NCBI RefSeq assembly: GCF_022024235.1
Contig: NZ_CP091799.1
Coordinates: 722,001-786,000, forward strand
DNA: 64,000 nt
Direction: 5' to 3'
Source: Segatella baroniae B14
GTDB taxonomy: Bacteria > Bacteroidota > Bacteroidia > Bacteroidales > Bacteroidaceae
Shown in pieces: positions 8,417 through 17,994 of the stretch. A program made the position numbers and the translations under genes. How positions within the stretch are numbered: position 1 is the stretch's first letter; every line of letters starts with the position of its first letter. The notes below the pieces were generated by a model that was not told the origin of the DNA, did no database searches, and was given only the letters and a program-made list of their open reading frames with translations.

Positions 8417-9019
8417 ATGGAATATTTATTGATATTTATCTCTGCAATATTCGTTAATAATATTGTATTGTCACAGTTCTTGGGTATCTGTCCATTTCTT
8501 GGTGTATCTAAGAAAATTGATACAGCATTAGGTATGGGGGCAGCTGTAACTTTTGTTATGACTTTAGCTACAATTGTAACCTTCCTCATTCAGACCTATG
8601 TGTTAACTCCATTTCATTTGCAGTATCTACAGACTTTGGCCTTTATTTTGGTTATTGCTGCTTTGGTACAGATGATTGAAATTATTCTGAAGAAAACGTC
8701 ACCAGCTCTTTATCAGGCATTAGGTGTATTTCTCCCTTTGATTACAACCAACTGTGCAGTGCTTGGAGTTGCAATTCTTGTTATTCAGAAAGACTACTCA
8801 TTACTTCAGAGTGTAGTTTATGCATTCTCTACAGCTCTTGGTTTTGCTTTGGCATTGATACTTTTTGCAGGTATTCGTGAACAACAGGCATTAACTAAAA
8901 TCCCGAAAGGCATGCAAGGCATGAGTATAGTACTAGTTACAGCTGGTTTATTGGCTCTCGCTTTCATGGGCTTTAGTGGTCTTGAGGGTGGTCTTCGTAC
9001 ATTGTTTGGTTTGAACTAA
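8417..9019 (+). CDS. rnfA: Rnf complex subunit A, integral membrane subunit
   Basis: This is a 200-residue subunit with six helices. It has the motif [18 protein letters not shown], whose Cys contributes to the intramembrane iron centre shared with RnfE, and [13 protein letters not shown] in the antiparallel repeat. It is the last gene of the operon, giving the order rnfB-C-D-G-E-A, as in Clostridium and Bacteroides, rather than the A-first order of E. coli rsx. All six subunits are intact, so the pump should be functional. Confidence 0.97.
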   Translation: MEYLLIFISAIFVNNIVLSQFLGICPFLGVSKKIDTALGMGAAVTFVMTLATIVTFLIQTYVLTPFHLQYLQTLAFILVIAALVQMIEIILKKTSPALYQALGVFLPLITTNCAVLGVAILVIQKDYSLLQSVVYAFSTALGFALALILFAGIREQQALTKIPKGMQGMSIVLVTAGLLALAFMGFSGLEGGLRTLFGLN

Positions 9020-9080
9020 TGAAATTTTCTTCGAAAGAGTAAAAATATTATTTACTTCGATAAAAATATTTGAAAAAGGT

Positions 9081-9111
9081 ACGCATTTTTTAAAATAAAT
9101 GCGTATCTTTG
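9081..9111 (+). promoter_or_regulatory. galE -7 box overlapped by a near-perfect palindrome
   Basis: TATCTTTG (9104-9111) is the likely -7 box of galE, but no TTTG sits 19-21 bp upstream. That space is taken by an inverted repeat, ACGCATTT (9081-9088) and AAATGCGT (9097-9104), with 8 bp between. It may be an operator covering the -33 region, or part of a terminator for the rnf operon. Confidence 0.5.
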
Positions 9112-9134
9112 TTGTTAACTAAGTAATCAAATAT

Positions 9135-10172
9135 ATGAAACAGACAATATTAGTTACAGGTGGTACTGGTTTTATAGGCTCTCATACTACTGTAGAGTTG
9201 ATAGAAGCCGGATATGACGTAGTAATAGTAGATAACCTAAGCAATTCTAAGATAGAAGTACTTGATGGTATTGAAAAAATTACCGGTGTACGTCCTGCAT
9301 TCGAACAGGTTGATTTACGTGATAAAGATGCTACAGAGGAAGTATTCAAGAAGTATCCAAAGATAGAAGGTATCATTCATTTTGCAGCAAGTAAAGCCGT
9401 AGGCGAGAGTGTACAGAAGCCATTGTTGTATTATCGTAACAATATTGTATCTTTAGTTAATCTTCTCGAGTTGATGCCACAGTATGATGTTAAGGGAATC
9501 ATTTTTTCTTCAAGTTGTACTGTATATGGACAGCCAAAGCCAGAGAATCTTCCTGTAACAGAGAATGCACCTCATCAGAAAGCTACATCACCTTATGGAA
9601 ATACAAAAGAGATTAATGAGCAGATTATTTTTGACTATATCCATAGTGGTGCTGCTATTAAGAGCATTGTTCTAAGATATTTTAACCCAATTGGGGCTCA
9701 TCCAACAGCTCTTATAGGAGAACTTCCAAATGGTGTTCCTGCTAACTTGATACCATATGTTACTCAGACAGCTATGGGTATCCGTAAGGAATTGACGATA
9801 TTTGGTAAGGATTATGATACCCCTGATGGAACTTGTATTCGCGATTACATTTATGTAGTTGATTTGGCTAAGGCTCATGTTGCTGCTATGGCACGTGTAC
9901 TCGATCAGGATACCGATGCAATTGAGTATTTCAATATCGGTACAGGACGTGGAAATTCTACACTTGAGATTGTTGAAACATTTGAGAAGGCAACCGGTGT
10001 GAAGTTGAATTGGAAATATGGTCCTCGTCGTGAGGGAGACATCGAAAAGATTTGGGGTGATTGTACTAAGGCCAATAAAGTATTGGGTTGGGAAGCTAAA
10101 ACTCCACTTGAAGATGTGTTGGCGTCAGCTTGGAAATGGCAGCAGAAACTTCGTGAAGATGGAGTTATGTAA
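9135..10172 (+). CDS. galE: UDP-glucose 4-epimerase
   Basis: This 345-residue extended short-chain dehydrogenase interconverts UDP-glucose and UDP-galactose in the Leloir pathway, also supplying UDP-galactose for surface glycans. The NAD-binding loop GGTGFIGSH is at 9-17. SSSCTVYG (125-132) carries the catalytic Ser/Thr position, and Tyr154-x3-Lys158 (SPYGNTKE) is the catalytic pair. YFNPIGAHP and the C-terminal GPRREGDI are typical of GalE. No galactose operon partners are nearby; it stands alone after the rnf operon. Confidence 0.95.
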   Translation: MKQTILVTGGTGFIGSHTTVELIEAGYDVVIVDNLSNSKIEVLDGIEKITGVRPAFEQVDLRDKDATEEVFKKYPKIEGIIHFAASKAVGESVQKPLLYYRNNIVSLVNLLELMPQYDVKGIIFSSSCTVYGQPKPENLPVTENAPHQKATSPYGNTKEINEQIIFDYIHSGAAIKSIVLRYFNPIGAHPTALIGELPNGVPANLIPYVTQTAMGIRKELTIFGKDYDTPDGTCIRDYIYVVDLAKAHVAAMARVLDQDTDAIEYFNIGTGRGNSTLEIVETFEKATGVKLNWKYGPRREGDIEKIWGDCTKANKVLGWEAKTPLEDVLASAWKWQQKLREDGVM

Positions 10173-10290
10173 AGTTTGTATTTATTAGAATATACACTTT
10201 AGACTAGATATCGTAGGCCTATTTGGGCTTGTATAAGATATAGCAAATGTCCTTTTTATAAGGCATTTGAATTTTGTGTTTGTGTTGTTG

Positions 10291-10325
10291 TTAGCCCCCG
10301 ATGTGAATCGTGGGCTAATTTTTTA
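10291..10325 (+). terminator. Intrinsic terminator downstream of galE
   Basis: A 12-nt stem with one mismatch (TTAGCCC / GGGCTAA at its base) around a GTGA loop is followed by seven Ts. A second, weaker hairpin (about 10246-10270) precedes it. The facing minus-strand kinase gene ends at 10363. Confidence 0.75.
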
Positions 10326-10362
10326 GTTATTTGTTTAGCCTTATAAATTGATAGATGATTTT

Positions 10363-11571
10363 TTAATAGTATGTTTTTTTGAAAGTAATACAAATTTTAG
10401 TTCCATTATTTTTTTTTGATGAAACAGTAAGTTTACAGCCATATTTTTCTAGTATTTCATGAGCAAGCGCCAATCCGATGCCGTGTCCTTTGATAGATGT
10501 TGTATTACTTGCTCTATAAAAAGGTTCAAATATATGCTGAATTTCATCTTCAGGTATACCTATACCATAATCCTGTATGATTAGTTGATGATGTCCTAGT
10601 GTTAAAGATATAGGCTTTTCCCCTGAATATTTGTGAGCATTATTTACTAAGTTACGTATGGCGATATGAAGTAGATTCTCTTTTATAGCAACAGAAAAAT
10701 TATCTTCTATTGTCAGTAAAGTATGCTCATTAGTAAATGTTTGCATGAAGTCAGCCATGTTTACATTTTCTATTTCAGTTTCGTTAATTTTCTCCATTCG
10801 GGTATGAGAGAACTGAAGCAGTTGACTCATGATATTGATAATTCGATCAGTTTCTTCGTTTATACGCTGTAGTGTATTAATATATTCTTGAGGAGTTCGT
10901 TCACGCATAAGTGTTATTTCACATTCACCTTGAATTGCTGTAAGTGGATTATTTATTTCGTGTGATGCATTATTGACAAACATTTTTTCGGTTTGATAAT
11001 TTTTATCAATTCTGTTCACTACTTTTATAGCATATAGTCTGCTGATGAGATATAGAATAATAGCGGATACGAATATGATAGCCATAATTGCAATCCCAAT
11101 ATATTGATTTATCGCCTCACCATAAGGATTGCGGCTCATTACTATAACAGCAAACATACCTTCGTTGTCATCATAAGTGAATGCGCATCCCACTTCGTCT
11201 CCATATTTAAAATTAATATCCTTTCCTTTAAATAAATCAGATAATTGGGTATCGGATAGATATTTGCTAATCATACCTTTTGCCTTAACATGATCTGACA
11301 AATTAATAAAATATTGTTGTGAAGTAGGAATGGCTCTTTTTCGAAGTTGAACCACTTGTTTATATTTCTCAGGAGACAGTTCATCTTTTTCAAATCGTTC
11401 TGTAGCTACTACGTGAGCTTTTTCCTGAAGGTATTCGAAATATAGATTTTCAGTATATTTTGAAAATATTATATAAAATATCAAACCTGCCAAAAGAACA
11501 AGTCCAATGGTTATGACCGAATATGTAATAGATATTTTATGTCCTGTATTCATTTCATTTTTAATGACCAT
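10363..11571 (-). CDS. Sensor histidine kinase of the RND efflux operon
   Basis: This is a 402-residue membrane kinase. The first membrane helix is at 14-36, followed by a periplasmic sensor region of about 115 residues and a second helix at 155-178. The HisKA domain carries NNASHEINNPL (phospho-acceptor His204). The HATPase_c domain shows the N box (IAIRNLVNNAHKYS), G1 (IQDYGIGIP), F (FEPFYRAS) and G2 (GHGIGLALA). The response regulator gene starts upstream and ends 6 bp before it, so the two form a pair at the end of the metal-efflux operon. By position it probably senses periplasmic metal, as CusS/CzcS do. The sensor region itself gives no metal-binding signature that I can recognise. Confidence 0.92.
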   Translation of the reverse strand: MVIKNEMNTGHKISITYSVITIGLVLLAGLIFYIIFSKYTENLYFEYLQEKAHVVATERFEKDELSPEKYKQVVQLRKRAIPTSQQYFINLSDHVKAKGMISKYLSDTQLSDLFKGKDINFKYGDEVGCAFTYDDNEGMFAVIVMSRNPYGEAINQYIGIAIMAIIFVSAIILYLISRLYAIKVVNRIDKNYQTEKMFVNNASHEINNPLTAIQGECEITLMRERTPQEYINTLQRINEETDRIINIMSQLLQFSHTRMEKINETEIENVNMADFMQTFTNEHTLLTIEDNFSVAIKENLLHIAIRNLVNNAHKYSGEKPISLTLGHHQLIIQDYGIGIPEDEIQHIFEPFYRASNTTSIKGHGIGLALAHEILEKYGCKLTVSSKKNNGTKICITFKKTYY

Positions 11572-11577
11572 TTTTCT

Positions 11578-12258
11578 TTATTTAAGCATATATCCCATGC
11601 CAATGATAGTGTGTATGAGTTTGGTTTTAAAAGGATCGTCTATTTTAGTGCGCAAATATTTAACATATACATCTACGATATTTGTATTCGTGTCGAAATC
11701 TTTATCCCATACATCTTTGAGAAGTTGTCTTCTTGAAATGACTTCGCCATGGTGTTGCATCATATATTCCAGAAGTCTATATTCTTTGACACTTAGATCT
11801 GCTTCTATATTGCTACGGATGGCTTTGTGAGTTGATGGATCTATAGTTAGGTCATGATAGATCAGAGAGTTTTGCTGTAATGCCTGTGTACGTCGCAGCA
11901 TTGCTTTTATTCGTGCTATGAGTTCTGCAAATTTAAATGGTTTAACAACGTAGTCGTCAGCTCCGGCATGTAATCCCATGACAATATCCTCTGTAGTTCC
12001 CAGTGCAGTAAGCATTAGAATAGGAGTATGATAACCATATTTTTCACGATAGTGTTGACATATTTCCAATCCAGTCATGCCTGGCATTCTGATATCGAGT
12101 AGCAGTAGATCATATCTATTGTCTGCCTTGAGTTTGTTCCAAGCCTCTTGTCCATTATGAAATACATCGATTTCGTATCCGAAGTCTTTAAGACCTCGGG
12201 ATACGAAATCAGAGATATTGAGTTCATCCTCAACCATGCAAATATAAGATGTAGACAT
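11578..12258 (-). CDS. OmpR/PhoB-family response regulator of the RND efflux operon
   Basis: The protein is about 226 residues from ATG at 12258. An upstream ATG at 12279 is possible, but the shorter form fits the family. The receiver domain shows the acidic pair Glu10-Asp11, phospho-acceptor Asp55 (LLLLDIRMPG), and the conserved Lys in VVKPFKF. The C-terminal winged helix ends with VDVYVKYLRTKIDDPF and IHTIIGMGYML, typical of OmpR-family regulators. It lies between the RND pump gene and the kinase. The tandem operator at 17960-17994 upstream of the whole operon is its most likely target, which would make the operon autoregulated. That link is inference. Confidence 0.92.
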   Translation of the reverse strand: MSTSYICMVEDELNISDFVSRGLKDFGYEIDVFHNGQEAWNKLKADNRYDLLLLDIRMPGMTGLEICQHYREKYGYHTPILMLTALGTTEDIVMGLHAGADDYVVKPFKFAELIARIKAMLRRTQALQQNSLIYHDLTIDPSTHKAIRSNIEADLSVKEYRLLEYMMQHHGEVISRRQLLKDVWDKDFDTNTNIVDVYVKYLRTKIDDPFKTKLIHTIIGMGYMLK

Positions 12259-12323
12259 ATATTCAGAATCATTAATCATGCTCTGCAAAAATACTAATAT
12301 TTTTTAGATAGTCTAGGCTTCTC

Positions 12324-15300
12324 TTACAGTTTTCGTTGTTTTAATTTACCTTTCTTATTGAAAACAGTTCGTCCATATATTTTCTCCACAAAGAGAGGGA
12401 AGATAAATAGGGTAAATATGGTTGCACCAATGAGTCCTCCGATGATTACGATAGCCAGAGGTCGTTGGCTTTCGCTTCCGATACCGTGACTCAGTGCAGC
12501 AGGCATCAAACCTAATATAGCCATTAGTGCTGTCATTAGTACAGCTCTGATACGAGAGTGCATACCCTTTGAAATAGCATCGGGTAGAGCCTGATCATGC
12601 CTAATATAATGCTTGATATCCATAATCATAATGACACCATTCTGTATGCATATCCCAAAGAGACAGATGAAGCCGATACCAGCAGATATACTAAAGTTAA
12701 AGTGGGTGAGTAATAATATGAGTAATCCGCCCACGGCAGCAAATGGTACATTGAGCAGTACAAGTATGGCATCGCGACTGTTTCCAAAGAGCATATAAAG
12801 TATGGCGAATATAAGAAGAATGCTGATAGGGACTACCTGAGACAGTCTGCTTGTAGCACGTTTCTGATTTTCGAAATCTCCATTCCAGCTTATTTTATAG
12901 CCATCAGGAAGATTTACGTTTTGGGCTACTTTAGCTCTTGCTTCATCGACGGCCGAACCCATATCGCGATTACGGACAGAAAATTTTACGGCACAATAAC
13001 GGGTATGATTCTCTCGATAAATAATTAATGGACCTGTTATGGTATGAATATCAGCCAGTTCCTTGATTGGAATCATACTTCCATCACTTGCAGGTACCTT
13101 GATTTTTCCAATTTCTTCTTCATTGTTGCGGAATGGCTGATCATACCTTACCACCAAATCGAATTTACGCTCATCTTCGTAAACTTGTGATGCAGCTTTT
13201 CCACCAATGGCCATCTCAATGATACTCTGCACATCTTCCTTGTTCACGCCATATCGAGCTAGTCTGTTTTCATCGATATTAATCTGCAGTTCAGGTTGTC
13301 CTATATTCTTTATGACCCCTAAATCGGTAATACCTTGTATAGGCAACATGGTTTTGTATATCTGTTTGGCTATTCGTTCACTCTCATAAAGATCCGGTCC
13401 GTATACTTTAGCAACGATGGCACCTTTGACACCACTGACAGCTTCTTCCACATTATCACTGATAGGCTGAGAGAAATTAAAGTCGATACCTGGATAAGCG
13501 TTCAGGCTTTTGTTCATAGCATCAATGAGTTGCTCCTTATTACGTCCTGTAGTCCATTCATTTTCTGGATACATCTTAACAAAAAGTTCGATATTATAAA
13601 AACCAGTTGCGTCTGTACCATCGTTTGGTCTACCAGTTTGGGTAATTACCTCTTTTACTTCAGGATACTCTCTCACTATTTTACGGAATATATCGGATAG
13701 TTTTACTGATTCCTTGAGCGAGACGCTTTGTGGAAGTGTAGCCCTGATGTAGATAGATCCCTCATTCATTTCTGGTAAAAACTCTGATCCCAAAAACATG
13801 TAACTCGAAAGACCGGAAATCATAGTGAAAATAGCTACAATAATAGTACTTTTTGCATGGCGATGCAGAAATGCAAACCAACAGTCAAAGTATTTGTAGA
13901 TCAATTCAAGGAATCTGTTTTTCTTTTCGCTGATATTTTTACTCATCAGTACAGAAGCCATAGCTGGTACTAGGGTCATGGTAAAGATGAGTGCACCTAA
14001 CAAAGCGAAACCTAATGTGAAAGCAAGTGGAGAAAACATTTTCCCTTCTACTTTCTGGAAGCTAAATATTGGCAGGAGAGCTGTAATGATAATAAGTTTT
14101 GAAAAGAAAACTGATTTTGCTTTGCTGCGTGCCGTGATACGTATCAGACCACATTTTCCATATTTGTTAAATGCGGCCATACCCAAATATTTAGCCTTGT
14201 CACTTAGTGCTACAAAGATTGCTTCTACCATGACGACTGCACCGTCGATGATAATTCCAAAATCAATAGCTCCCATTGATAGCAGATTAGCACTCATGCC
14301 AGTGATATGCAGGCATATAAAGGCGAACAGAAGAGCCAGTGGAATGACACTTGCAACAATAATTGTAGTACGCCAGTCTTTCATAAAGAGGAATACTACA
14401 AGTGTAACTAACAGGATGCCTTCTATCACATTATGAAGAACTGTATGAATAGAGAGATTTACCAGTTCTTCACGGTCATAAAAAGGAGTGATGGTTACGT
14501 CATCAGGCAAATCTTCCTTTTGTATTTCTGCCACTTTGTCTTTGAGAGCAGCAATGACTTTCTGGGTGTTTTCACCTTTGCGCATGACAACAATACCTTC
14601 TACTACGTCATTTGTATTATCTCTTCCCACTTGTCCCAGTCTTGGCTGATTATTTTCGTGAATATGGGCCAGATTTTTGACGAGGATAGGTGTTCCATTA
14701 ATATTCTTGACAACGATATTTCCAATCTCCTCAATATTATTAATCATACCGATACCTCGTACCACATAGGCTTGCGAACTTTTCTCGATTACATCACCTC
14801 CGACATTTATATTACTCTTGGCAATAGCTTCATACAATTCTAATGAACTGATGCCATATGAAGCTAGTCGGTTAGGGTCTACACTAACTTCGAAAGTTTT
14901 TACTTCACCACCGAAGCTAACTATATCAGCGATGCCGGAAACCGATCTCAGTTTGCGTTCAATAACCCAGTCTTGCAATGTTTTCAGTTCACGTACACTT
15001 TTATTTTTGCTACTCAATGTGTAACGGTAAATTTCTCCTGTAGGACCCTGTAAAGGCTGTACGTCGGGTGTCACTCCATTTGGTAAATCGGCATCATGAA
15101 GCATATTGAATACCTGTTGACGGGCGAATTCATCATCCACGTGATCATCAAAGATGACATTTATTACAGACAGGCCGAAAAGGGTAGTGCTCCGGATATC
15201 CGTTTTCTTTTGAACTGAGTTCATTGCAATTTCGATAGGGATGGTTACGAACTTTTCAATTTCTTCAGCACTCCTACCAGGCCATTGTGTTATAATAGTT

Positions 15301-15449
15301 ACTTTCGTGTTGGTTACGTCAGGATAAGCATCTACTGGGGTATCAGAAAAACTCAGTATACCCGCGATAGCTGCTATTACAGTAATACAAAATATAACGT
15401 ATTTTCTCTTCAGTGAGAATGTTATGATAAAGTCTATAAGTTTATTCAT
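12324..15449 (-). CDS. Heavy-metal efflux RND pump (CzcA/CusA type, HME family)
   Basis: This is an inner-membrane proton-driven pump of about 1041 residues, the normal RND length. The start at 15449 (MNKLIDFIITFSLK) is preferred over 15473 because the longer frame overlaps the adaptor gene. The HME signature in the fourth helix reads DFGIIIDGAVVMVE, giving Asp396, Asp402 and Glu409 in the proton/metal relay. This matches divalent-cation pumps of the CzcA type rather than the monovalent CusA pattern. Paired large periplasmic loops and two six-helix blocks are visible. With its adaptor and outer-membrane factor it would export Co2+, Zn2+, Cd2+ or Ni2+ from the periplasm. The metal is inferred from the motif. 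Confidence 0.93.
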   Translation of the reverse strand: MNKLIDFIITFSLKRKYVIFCITVIAAIAGILSFSDTPVDAYPDVTNTKVTIITQWPGRSAEEIEKFVTIPIEIAMNSVQKKTDIRSTTLFGLSVINVIFDDHVDDEFARQQVFNMLHDADLPNGVTPDVQPLQGPTGEIYRYTLSSKNKSVRELKTLQDWVIERKLRSVSGIADIVSFGGEVKTFEVSVDPNRLASYGISSLELYEAIAKSNINVGGDVIEKSSQAYVVRGIGMINNIEEIGNIVVKNINGTPILVKNLAHIHENNQPRLGQVGRDNTNDVVEGIVVMRKGENTQKVIAALKDKVAEIQKEDLPDDVTITPFYDREELVNLSIHTVLHNVIEGILLVTLVVFLFMKDWRTTIIVASVIPLALLFAFICLHITGMSANLLSMGAIDFGIIIDGAVVMVEAIFVALSDKAKYLGMAAFNKYGKCGLIRITARSKAKSVFFSKLIIITALLPIFSFQKVEGKMFSPLAFTLGFALLGALIFTMTLVPAMASVLMSKNISEKKNRFLELIYKYFDCWFAFLHRHAKSTIIVAIFTMISGLSSYMFLGSEFLPEMNEGSIYIRATLPQSVSLKESVKLSDIFRKIVREYPEVKEVITQTGRPNDGTDATGFYNIELFVKMYPENEWTTGRNKEQLIDAMNKSLNAYPGIDFNFSQPISDNVEEAVSGVKGAIVAKVYGPDLYESERIAKQIYKTMLPIQGITDLGVIKNIGQPELQINIDENRLARYGVNKEDVQSIIEMAIGGKAASQVYEDERKFDLVVRYDQPFRNNEEEIGKIKVPASDGSMIPIKELADIHTITGPLIIYRENHTRYCAVKFSVRNRDMGSAVDEARAKVAQNVNLPDGYKISWNGDFENQKRATSRLSQVVPISILLIFAILYMLFGNSRDAILVLLNVPFAAVGGLLILLLTHFNFSISAGIGFICLFGICIQNGVIMIMDIKHYIRHDQALPDAISKGMHSRIRAVLMTALMAILGLMPAALSHGIGSESQRPLAIVIIGGLIGATIFTLFIFPLFVEKIYGRTVFNKKGKLKQRKL

Positions 15450-15453
15450 AAGT

Positions 15454-16563
15454 CTATTGGTTGTTGAGGGCATTGAATATCAGAAGTGCATTTTTACATA
15501 CCACCTTTTTACCAGGTTTGAGCCCCTGACTAATATAGACGATGTCATTGGACTGATGGTCTATTTTCACTTCTTGCTTATGATAATGGTTCTTTTGTTT
15601 TTTGTCATTGTCTTGAACTACAACATATTGATGTCCGTTTTCAAAGACTATCGCTTTTTGAGGCACACTTGTTCTACTGACGTTATTACCTGTCTGAATA
15701 TGTATATTTGCAAACATGCCAGGTTTAAGCATTCCTTTCGGATTATGTAATAGAACGCGCACTTTCATGGTTTTGCTAACTGTATCCATGATACTATAAA
15801 CGCGTTGTATTGTTCCTGTAAATTTTTCATTTGGATAGGATAGGGTTGTAATGTATACCCTTTCTCCTTGGTGTATCTTAGCGATATCGCTTTCATAGAC
15901 ATTGCCAATTACCCATACATCATCCAAATTGGCTATCTCGAAAGCTGGTTCATCGTTGTTGGTATAGTCAAAGTACGAGTTATTATAAATATTCTTGGTG
16001 ATAATGTATCCTGATATAGGTGCTGTGAGTACAGCATGTGAAAGTTGGCCGAAATTGTTGATGTTGGCTACTGACCGTAATCGTATTTTCTCGGCTTTAG
16101 CAACCTTTAGTCTTTCACGTGCTTCTTCTATCTCTTTATTAGTAGACATTCCACTTCGTTGCAAATCAAGTTTCATCTGAAGTTCGCGTTGTGCCAGTCT
16201 GATTTCGGCATCAGTTTCGTGCAGTTGTTTATTGTATTCTGCTGCTTCAGCTGAATGAACGATGGCCAATTGCTTACCTTGACTTACATAGTCACCGATT
16301 TGCAGTTGGATGTCGCTTATCTTGCCGCTGCAAGGAATAAAAACCTTACCAATTTTGCTTTCATCACATGTTATATTACCATTTAGAATCAGTTCATTGC
16401 TTACTAATGCATTTTGTGCTAAAGATGTTGATAGAATTTTGGTAATGCTATCAGCGATTTGTTCTTTTTCATTTTTATTCTGCTCTAGTGGTGAGTGCTG
16501 GCATGAGTTTATTGCATAGGTTGTCAGTATCAGCCATGCTACATTATAAATTATTTTATTCAT
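15454..16563 (-). CDS. RND efflux adaptor (membrane fusion) lipoprotein
   Basis: This is a 369-residue periplasmic adaptor. The lipobox INSC places the lipidated Cys at 21. A split lipoyl/hairpin layout is visible. The first half motif is near IGKVFIPCSGKISDIQ and GDYVSQGKQLAIV. A coiled coil follows at about 110-165 (ETDAEIRLAQRELQMKLD onward), and the second half is LTAPISGYI. A beta-barrel domain (DVWVIGNVYESDI) and a membrane-proximal domain come last. The His/Gln/Lys-rich stretch DNDKKQKNHYHKQEVK near 315-330 may bind metal; that is only a suggestion. It sits 4 bp from the pump gene and 18 bp from the outer-membrane factor gene. Confidence 0.9.
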   Translation of the reverse strand: MNKIIYNVAWLILTTYAINSCQHSPLEQNKNEKEQIADSITKILSTSLAQNALVSNELILNGNITCDESKIGKVFIPCSGKISDIQLQIGDYVSQGKQLAIVHSAEAAEYNKQLHETDAEIRLAQRELQMKLDLQRSGMSTNKEIEEARERLKVAKAEKIRLRSVANINNFGQLSHAVLTAPISGYIITKNIYNNSYFDYTNNDEPAFEIANLDDVWVIGNVYESDIAKIHQGERVYITTLSYPNEKFTGTIQRVYSIMDTVSKTMKVRVLLHNPKGMLKPGMFANIHIQTGNNVSRTSVPQKAIVFENGHQYVVVQDNDKKQKNHYHKQEVKIDHQSNDIVYISQGLKPGKKVVCKNALLIFNALNNQ

Positions 16564-16581
16564 ATTGTATTAATATTTATT

Positions 16582-17880
16582 TTATTTTAATTTAATGATA
16601 TCTGTACCCACTGTTGTATTCAATTCGTTGACAGTTTGAATCAGTTGATTTTTAATATCTTGTTCAGCTAAATAGGTATCTTTGAAAGAAGTATATAAGT
16701 CGATAAATTCAAGAAGAGAAATATTTCTTTTTAAATATTGTTCTTTTACTTGATCTATCTGCTGTTTCATAGGAGTATTATGGAGTTGTTTTAATTCTTG
16801 TACTTGTTGTGTCTGGGTGCAAAGTAGATTATAATATGTAGTCACATCTGCTTCAATTTGTTGATTTTTCATCTGCTTACTTATTACTGCTTGTTGGAGT
16901 GCAGATTTTGCTTTCTTGATATTACCTTGATTGTGGTTGAAAATAGGTACTGTTACTGATAAGCCCACAAGATATGTGTTATGGCCTATGCTTCCATTCT
17001 TGTCATATTCTCCTTGTAGAGCGATAATAGGCAGTGCAATGGCTTTTTGGTATTTCACTTCATGTTCGCTGGCCTTTACATCGTAGCCCTGGGCAACTAA
17101 ATCAGGTCTCGATTTGGCCAGCGACAGAAGTTCGTTTATATGTATATTCTGTATGTGTTGTTCGGTAATATTATCTTCGTTTAGTGTAGGTCGTATTTTG
17201 TCATCATCGTCAGTTATACCTATCATTAGTTTGATGTCTCGTTCTAAAGTCTGTTCTTGCTGAAGGAAGTCGTATGCTTCTTTTTGAAGTTGAAGATACA
17301 TGCTTTTGATACGTTGTAATTCTAAATGCGAAATGTTCCCTTTGGTATTTTCCTCTTGGTAAGCATTGATTACTTGTTGTATAGCATGAAGTTCCTGTGA
17401 ATAGATTTCTTGTTTCTTCTGTGTATAATAAAGCTCAATCAGCTTAGCATACAATTGGGCTATGCATTCCCGTTCTGTATCGATAAATTCATATTTCGTA
17501 GATTCCAGCTGGTTGTGAGCTGATTTAACCTGTTGGCTGTGTTGTCCGCCAATAGCAATTGGTTGACTTATTTGAATGTCAATTTCCCCCTCGTAACCAG
17601 AATCAAAGTAGCGATGTGTTACTGGATTATTGATATTATACATTGCCTCAATAGTAGGGTTTTCATAGAGTCGACTTTGTTTTAGTTGAGCCTCAGCCTT
17701 TTCTATGTCAAGTTTTTTTTGCAGAAGAAGCAGATGGTGCTCACGCATCATCTGCTTTGCTTTTTCAAATGTTAGTGTCATGGCTTTATTTGTATTCGCT
17801 AATAATAACCCTTGAGCCATGGTACTATTTGAAATTCCTACCATGATAAGAAATACAATGTTAAACTTAGTAATATTCAT
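16582..17880 (-). CDS. TolC-family outer membrane factor of the metal efflux operon
   Basis: The protein is 432 residues from ATG at 17880 (MNITKFNIVFLIMVGISNSTMAQ, a signal peptide cleaved near residue 23). The open frame extends 62 codons further upstream, but that stretch covers the promoter and cannot be translated from it. Two TolC/OEP repeats of long amphipathic helices and short strands are visible (LTFEKAKQMMREHHLLLLQK in the first; the second begins near HEVKYQKAIALPIIALQGEYD). It provides the trimeric exit duct for the RND pump. It is the first gene of the five-gene operon. Confidence 0.9.
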   Translation of the reverse strand: MNITKFNIVFLIMVGISNSTMAQGLLLANTNKAMTLTFEKAKQMMREHHLLLLQKKLDIEKAEAQLKQSRLYENPTIEAMYNINNPVTHRYFDSGYEGEIDIQISQPIAIGGQHSQQVKSAHNQLESTKYEFIDTERECIAQLYAKLIELYYTQKKQEIYSQELHAIQQVINAYQEENTKGNISHLELQRIKSMYLQLQKEAYDFLQQEQTLERDIKLMIGITDDDDKIRPTLNEDNITEQHIQNIHINELLSLAKSRPDLVAQGYDVKASEHEVKYQKAIALPIIALQGEYDKNGSIGHNTYLVGLSVTVPIFNHNQGNIKKAKSALQQAVISKQMKNQQIEADVTTYYNLLCTQTQQVQELKQLHNTPMKQQIDQVKEQYLKRNISLLEFIDLYTSFKDTYLAEQDIKNQLIQTVNELNTTVGTDIIKLK

Positions 17881-17918
17881 TTTGCCTATTCTATTTATTA
17901 GATTTGTAATTTCGAATG

Positions 17919-17994
17919 CAAAGGTAAATAACCTTATTTTGGTATAGAAAAAATATTCATTAGAAGGCTTTAATATGAAATTAGAAGTTTCTAA
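17919..17994 (-). promoter_or_regulatory. Promoter and tandem operator of the metal efflux operon
   Basis: The -7 box TACCTTTG is at 17926-17919. No TTTG is present 19-21 bp upstream, suggesting a promoter that needs an activator. Two 14-bp inverted repeats lie 33 bp upstream of the box: TTAGAAGGCTTTAA (17960-17973, imperfect) and TTAGAAGTTTCTAA (17981-17994, perfect 6-2-6). They start 21 bp apart, two helical turns. The same pair at the same distance precedes the chrA genes. Confidence 0.7.

Noticed and set aside
13335..14843. Several plus-strand ORFs of 120-152 codons within the RND pump gene
   Set aside because: They are antisense to a well-conserved 1041-residue pump and show no coding signature of their own.
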